Shown: positions 58,877 through 64,000 of the stretch, piece by piece
How the letters are laid out: every line of letters begins with the position of its first letter
How positions within the stretch are numbered: position 1 is the first letter of the stretch
DNA from: Schistosoma mansoni
Lineage: Eukaryota; Platyhelminthes; Trematoda; Strigeidida; Schistosomatidae
Direction of reading: 5' to 3'
Assembly (NCBI RefSeq): GCF_000237925.1
Contig: NW_017386033.1
Coordinates: forward strand, 992,001 to 1,056,000
DNA: 64,000 nucleotides
The notes under the pieces: model-generated
The model's database searches: none
Seen by the model: only the letters and a program-made list of their open reading frames with translations
What the model was told of the DNA's origin: nothing
Position numbers and translations under genes: made by a program

Positions 58877-58879
58877 TTT

Positions 58880-61712
58880 AGGAATGAATAAATGTTGAGT
58901 AATTTGCGTAGGCAACTGTTTATAAATACTTGTACCTTCTTGACAATGGATGTAGTAGTTCTCCACATTTCAGCTCCGCAGAGTAGGACTGTTTCGACGT
59001 TCATATTGTTCATTCTCACTTTGATATTGGTTGACAGTCGTTTTGAGTCCCATATGTTCTTCCATTGTAGAAATGCGGTCTTTACTTTGTTAATCCTCGT
59101 CTTTACACCTGCATCAGATCCTCCTTGTTCATCAGTGATGCTTCCCAGATACGTGAATGTTTCCACCTCTTCCAGAGTTTCGCCATCAAGTGTGATTGGG
59201 TTGCTGTTCTCCGTGTTGTATTTGCGGATCTTGCATCTTCCTTTGTGTATGTTGAGGCCTATTGATGCAGAGGCTGCTGCTGCATTTGTTGTCTTCGTCT
59301 GTATTTGTTCGTGTATATGAGATAGGAGGGCTAAGCCATCTGCGAAGTCCAAGTCATCTAGTTGATTCTGAGCTTTCCATTGTATTCCGTGCTTCCCCTC
59401 AGATTTAGAGGTCTTCAAAATCCAGTCAACCACCAGAAGAGGAAGGGGGAGAGTAAGCAGCCTTGTCTGACTCCGATCCTTACTGGAAGTGCATTTGTCA
59501 GCTGACCTCCACGCACCACTTTGCACTATTGTCCGTCGTATAAGTTCCGGATAATGTTGGCAATCTTCTCAGGAACTCCATGGTGTCGAAGAAATTTCCA
59601 TCATGTTTTCCTATCCACACTCAAACGTCTTCTCATAGTCAATGAAGTTGATGTATTGTGACGAGTTCCACGATGATCCGTAGTGTCTCAATCTGGTCTG
59701 TACACGACTGATCCTTAAGGAATCCATCCTGTTGATCTCGAAGGTGGGCGTCTACTGCGTCTTCCATCCTGTTCAGCAACACTATTGAGAACATTTCATG
59801 GTACTGGCAGTGGGATGATGCCTCTGTAATTCTCACATTTGCTCAGATCTCCTTTCTCTGGCATCTTGATGAGTTATCCTTCTTTCCAGTCTGTCGGTGG
59901 CACTTGTTCATCCTCCCAAATCTTCTTGAATAGGAGGTGAAGCATGTTTGCAGTTACCTCAATGTTTGACTTCAGTGCTTCAGCTGGTATATTGTCAGGC
60001 CTTGTTGCTTTCTCATTCTTGATTTCTTCGATCGTTGGTGGAGTGACATCTATAGGGATGTTTGTGTGTGCTTCTTCGATGTCGGGTGGATTCAATGGGT
60101 CTGGTTTATTCAGCAGTTCCTCGAAGTATTCTACTCATCTTTTCCTCTGTCCTTTAATCTCCGTGGCGATCTTTCCTTCTTTTACCTTGACTGGTCTTTC
60201 TGGCTTACCTTATCTTCCTGCTAGTTTGTTCGTTGTATCATATAATTGTTTCATGTTCCCTTCTCTTGCAGATTTTTCTGCCGTCGTTGCTAGTTCTTCC
60301 ATGTATTTCTGCTTGTTGGCTTTAAGGCTCTTCATTTGCTTGTTTGCTTCTGTGTTCTCTGCTTGTGTCTTGACTTTCTCTGTTCTTGTTCGACTGTTGT
60401 TAATTGATGTCTTCTCATTCTTCCTTTCTTAAATCTTGTCCAGGGTTTCGATGGAGATCCATTCCTGATGATGATGCTTGTTTAGGCTCAGCGCTTCCTG
60501 GCACGTTGAACTTAATGCTTCTTTGATCCCTATCCGGTTTTTTTCCATAGTAGTTTCTTGTTCTTCCAGTAGATCCTGTAGAGCTTGGAACGTATTGTTG
60601 AGAGTTATCTTGAATTGGTTGAGTTTGTTAGTATCTCGAAGGAGGTCTGTATTGAACTTTTGTAATGTTGTTCCCCCAGTTGTCCAGTGTTTCTTTAGCT
60701 TCATTTTCATCTTGGTCACAACCAGGTGGTGATCTGAAGCTATGTCAGCCCCTCTCCTGGTTCTCACATATTCCATTAACCTTGTGAATATTTTACTGAT
60801 GCAAATATAATCTATCTGGTTCTCTGTGGTGTGATCCGGCGATACTCATGTAGCTTTGTGTATGAGTTTGTGTGAGAATATTGTACCACCTATAACCAAT
60901 TTGTTGAATGCACATAGATTTGCGATTCTTTCCCCATCTTCATTTCTCTCTCCCAGTCCATGTCGTTCAATTATATCTTCATATCTTGTGTTGTTCACTC
61001 CGACTTTAGAATTTAGATCTCCCATCAGGATGGTAAGGTCCTTTCTTAAGCACTTAGCTGTGATTGATTGCAGCACCTCATAGAACTGATCTTTAATGTC
61101 ATCTTTGCTATTATTGGTGGTGCATAACATTGGATAAGATTCATTGTGGTCCCCTCCTTCTTTGTTTAGAATGATGCTTTGATAATTCTGGATCCGTGAG
61201 ATTCCCATCCTACGAGTGCGTTCGGTGCTTCTCTGGACAGCATCAGAGCAACTGCCTGAGTGTGTGGAGCATTTTCCTCTTCGTGGTTAGAGTACAGAAA
61301 CATCTCTCCCGTAACTAGCCTTTGCTGTTCGGCTTGTGTCCGATGGGTTTCGCTGATTCCAAGTACTGCCAATATGTATCCCCTCATTTCCATTACTATC
61401 CGACAGGTCTTCTCGGTCTCCAACATTGTTCAGATGTTCCATGTATGTATAAAAATTGTTGCTGTGGTTGTCAGAAGGGGCATCGGCCTCGTGACTTCCG
61501 AAGAATCTCGGCTTTCATCCTGAGGCGTCATAATTGTTCCTTCAACTCGGAGGGCAGAGTCTAAATGGTTTAGTTTGTTTAATCTGGTTGGCGTTTTTTA
61601 GCGAGTTAGTTTTCTACGGGATGGGGATGCCGAACACATGCCCCACCCTCCTGTTTTACCAGGGCTTGGGACCGACAGTAACTCTAGAAGAGTTACAGGC
61701 GGCGTTATAACT
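58880..61712 (-). mobile_element. family-C LINE, inverted, 5' complete but 3' truncated
   Basis: The 5' end (61712 down) matches the 5' end of the 25.8-kb copy: GGCGGCGTT/CGCCGCCTG, the TAACTCTTCTAGAGTTA hairpin and GGTGGGGC leader. Endonuclease: ILAVLGISETHRTQAEQQRL, MGDLNSKVGVNNTRYED, SDHHLVVTKM. Linker and RT follow: PDNIPAEALKSN, NRMEDAVDAHLRDQQDGFL, then LDFADGLALLSH, where the second catalytic Asp is Gly. It ends at about 58880 within VQVFINSCLRKLLNIY, lacking about 390 bp of the 3' end. Several frame breaks. Confidence 0.85.
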
Positions 61713-62330
61713 TGTCTACCACGCACTAAAAGCTTTACGGCCCAAAAACGGTACTTTTATTCATTTATTGGGATTTTATATTTCTGTAAATTTCGTGAAT
61801 TAGAAATGTTGAATCAAAATAGGTTTTGAATCATTCAACGTATTCGCATTATTTGATCTTAACTATTCTGTGTAGGTATGTACCCGTTGAAAAAAAACTA
61901 TTCCATTCATAAAACAAACATGAATATGTTTTCTAATATTTAAGTAATTATCTCGAACATCTGAGAAAAACCTCACTTATATTTATCTCTTTCTTGTGTT
62001 TGCTTTGGTATATGGAATAACTCACAAAATGTTTAGTAGTTTTTATGTTCATGAAATGTTAAATAATTTGTTTGCTATTTACTGTTGTAGATGTATCATC
62101 ATGATTTTCACTTTCAAAACTTTATGCTTAACTTATCTGGTTTAAAATAATAATGATAAAACTGAGAAAGATAAAGTTTTTCATCCTTCTCCGTTATACG
62201 ATATTTTTAAGTCATGGGACTAAAAAAATGAGTCATGCTAATCAGTGAAAAATACCACTTAAAACCTTTGGTTAAGTAATCTAAGGATATTGGAAAGAGT
62301 AGTCTTCTAATTTAGATTGTTTCCAGTTTC
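61713..62330. other. AT-rich spacer
   Basis: No gene or named repeat seen between the LINE and the Penelope-like fragment. Confidence 0.5.
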
Positions 62331-62479
62331 TTTAAGTGCAAGTCAACGAACATCTCCACAATGGACCTTACGAAAAAATCATGGATAGCAAATGTAGGGC
62401 CATTTCAAATAAGTTAAAATCTGAAACGGCCAAAATGATACAGCCTTGAAAATGTAAACTAGAACCGTCTTCATGGTTT

Positions 62480-62789
62480 TTTCTATATCCGAAAAGCAGC
62501 AGCCCTTGCAGATTTTTTGGGTTACCAGAAATCCATAAAACAGATGTCCCACCAAGACCTATGGTTAAATTTACGAATTCGCCGACCTACAATCTTCCTA
62601 AATGTCTAACCAAGATTCTTAAACTATGTGAAAGTAAAATAAAATACGGGATAAAAATTCTAGTGAATACAAAGACATTATCACTGCTATCCGCGTAGAA
62701 GACGATGAATTAATGACATGTTTTGTTATTTATTCTTTGTTCACTGATGTTCCTATTGGAAAGGCTATAGATATTGTGTATAATCTCTT
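62480..62789 (+). mobile_element. Penelope-like element, reverse transcriptase fragment
   Basis: The plus strand reads RFFGLPEIHKTDVPPRPMVK, FTNSPTYNLPKCLTKILK and then, after a frame change near 62650, IRVEDDELMTCFVIYSLFTD and VPIGKAIDIVYNLLDSG. This is the Penelope-type RT start: GLPKIHK, NSPTY.L.K.L, SFDV.SLFTNVP. The sequence from about 62340 may also belong to it. It stops where a family-D repeat begins. No GIY-YIG endonuclease remains. The A-box aspartate region reads FVIYSLFT instead of FDVxSLFT, so it is inactive. Confidence 0.8.
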
Positions 62790-63310
62790 AGATTCTGGCC
62801 CCCAAATGCCGTGGTACGGCCGAGAGTGGGGAGAGTCTGCCCTTCCTCTCGAAATGCTCTCACATGGCCATGCGTATATAGCCTCTGCCAGGGAAGTCCT
62901 ACTCACTACTTTCTCGTGGCGGGGGTGTTGTTTACGAAATTGAGAGGACGAAAAGCGAATGTTTGGCGCATTAACAGGGTTAATGGACACGGAGGGTCCA
63001 CGTAGGGGAGTTGGAAAACCCCGATTCCAAACCAATGGTGTACATGGGCTCCAGTATCCTGAAGGAACAAATGGCATATGAATCAATCGTTGGTCACCGG
63101 CTACCATGGAACTGCATCTCCTCACGATGCTCCACTGCCTTGTGGATCAGACCTTTAGGTCAAAGGCTCCGGGTGTGGCCCCCTAAGAAAACCACCTGCT
63201 TCAGTCTGAGCACCTGGACAGTATCACAGCTCTCATACAAATCAAATGAGATTCGTTTGACGCATATACATCTGGTTCCCCTTTGTACCGATATTTATGT
63301 GTTTAAATAA
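62790..63310 (+). repeat. dispersed repeat family D, near-complete copy
   Basis: Aligns with 2290-2820 on the opposite strand. It starts at CCCCCAAATGCCGTGGTACG, directly after the Penelope fragment, and ends in GTTTAAATAAATAA. It holds a 99-codon frame (63011-63310) partly shared with the other copy. Confidence 0.65.
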
Positions 63311-64000
63311 ATAACTTGATATTTCACATGCTAAGATATACAAAAATGTATGTAAATAAATGGAACACGATGAAAATAGAATGCTTTACTTGTAATAATT
63401 CACACTATTGTAGGACATTTTTTTTCAAAGACTACCAATTTCCTTTACACATTCTTCGAAGTTACAAAAATAATTATTTTTACTGATAACTAAAATCTTA
63501 TTCATCTAAACAGTTTAACGTAATTATACAATACACTAAAACATGATAGTCCTTAGAATAAACTTCCATTTGTTGAAAAGAAAATCAAAGACATTTTCGT
63601 GGTGATAATAGATGAAGAATTAAAATTATAATAAATAGATTGCAAATATGAGTATCTATTTTTAGATGTTAACCAATAAATTGTGATGAAGGTTAATAAC
63701 TTATCTTTATAGTAATGTAGGGTGAATAACTCCAGTACCATTCATAGTCGTTTAACTAATGTAAATATTTTTAGTGTCGTTTCTCATAAAGAAATTATTA
63801 TTTATTTAAACTAAATAAGATTAATACAAAACCATACAACATAAATGACAGGAATGATTCTTTGTAAAATAAGTATACCAAAAAACGAAGTTACTGTATG
63901 TTATATCGATCGCGTGCGTTCTTGTCCAGCTGATATATATGAACGTGCTGATTCCCGCCAATCAGAGAGGAGTGATTTATCGATCGGATTAATGATACAC
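63311..64000. other. AT-rich sequence, no gene seen
   Basis: No coding signal. The last 60 bases are more GC-rich (CGATCGCGTGCG) but hold no recognisable feature before the window ends. Confidence 0.5.

Noticed and set aside
1-64000. CRISPR array, prokaryotic operon, rRNA or intact tRNA gene
   Set aside because: No regularly spaced identical repeats with unique spacers, no ribosomal RNA sequence and no tRNA that closes all arms were seen; all genes found are eukaryotic and intron-bearing.

Overview
The window is eukaryotic, AT-rich and intron-bearing, and looks like a blood fluke (genus Schistosoma). The reasons are SMalpha-type retroposons carrying hammerhead-ribozyme relics, CR1-like and RTE-like LINEs of the kinds known from schistosomes, a Penelope-like element, and a host gene that opens with three introns of only 32-37 bp. 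No bacterial features, CRISPR array, rRNA gene or intact tRNA gene was seen. Genus is inferred; species is not resolved.

Three host genes can be identified by splicing exons by eye. On the minus strand, CENP-S (MHF1, a histone-fold kinetochore and Fanconi-pathway protein) has two exons at 5896-6120 and 1532-1714; its first exon was not found. Also on the minus strand, subunit G of the V-type ATPase is complete in three exons at 15758-15839, 14038-14138 and 12274-12453 (120 aa). On the plus strand, complex I subunit NDUFB5 is complete in five exons between 48847 and 58196 (205 aa); its last intron is 8.6 kb and packed with transposons. Weaker exon-like segments occur at 22.9-25.2 kb (minus), 37.0-37.8 kb (plus) and 39.6-39.8 kb (minus), none recognised.

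Most of the rest is mobile DNA. Two RTE-like LINE families recur: family B (7.1-9.6, 4.1-4.4, 11.4-11.8, 49.8-50.4, 51.2-53.1, 53.1-55.0 kb) and family C (12.5-14.0, 25.8-28.8, 29.9-30.5, 55.0-57.7, 58.9-61.7 kb). A decayed CR1-like LINE (40.6-48.7 kb) was split by a second, related LINE at 44110-48416. That inner copy has both ORFs open (413 and about 944 codons) and a 4-bp target duplication, so it looks whole and young. Short elements include three SMalpha copies, a 984-bp miniature LTR element (TRIM-like) with a GC-rich core, a solo-LTR-like block, a Penelope-like reverse transcriptase fragment and several unnamed dispersed repeats.

Layout: 1-6 kb CENP-S with a repeat-filled intron; 6-12 kb family-B LINE and spacer; 12-16 kb ATP6V1G with a family-C LINE in intron 2; 16-25 kb mostly non-coding repeats and possible exons; 25.8-30.5 kb family-C copies and an LTR-like block; 30.5-39.5 kb AT-rich sequence with old repeats; 39.5-48.7 kb nested CR1-like LINEs; 48.8-58.2 kb NDUFB5; 58.9-61.7 kb inverted family-C LINE; 62.3-63.3 kb Penelope fragment plus repeat; then AT-rich sequence to the end.
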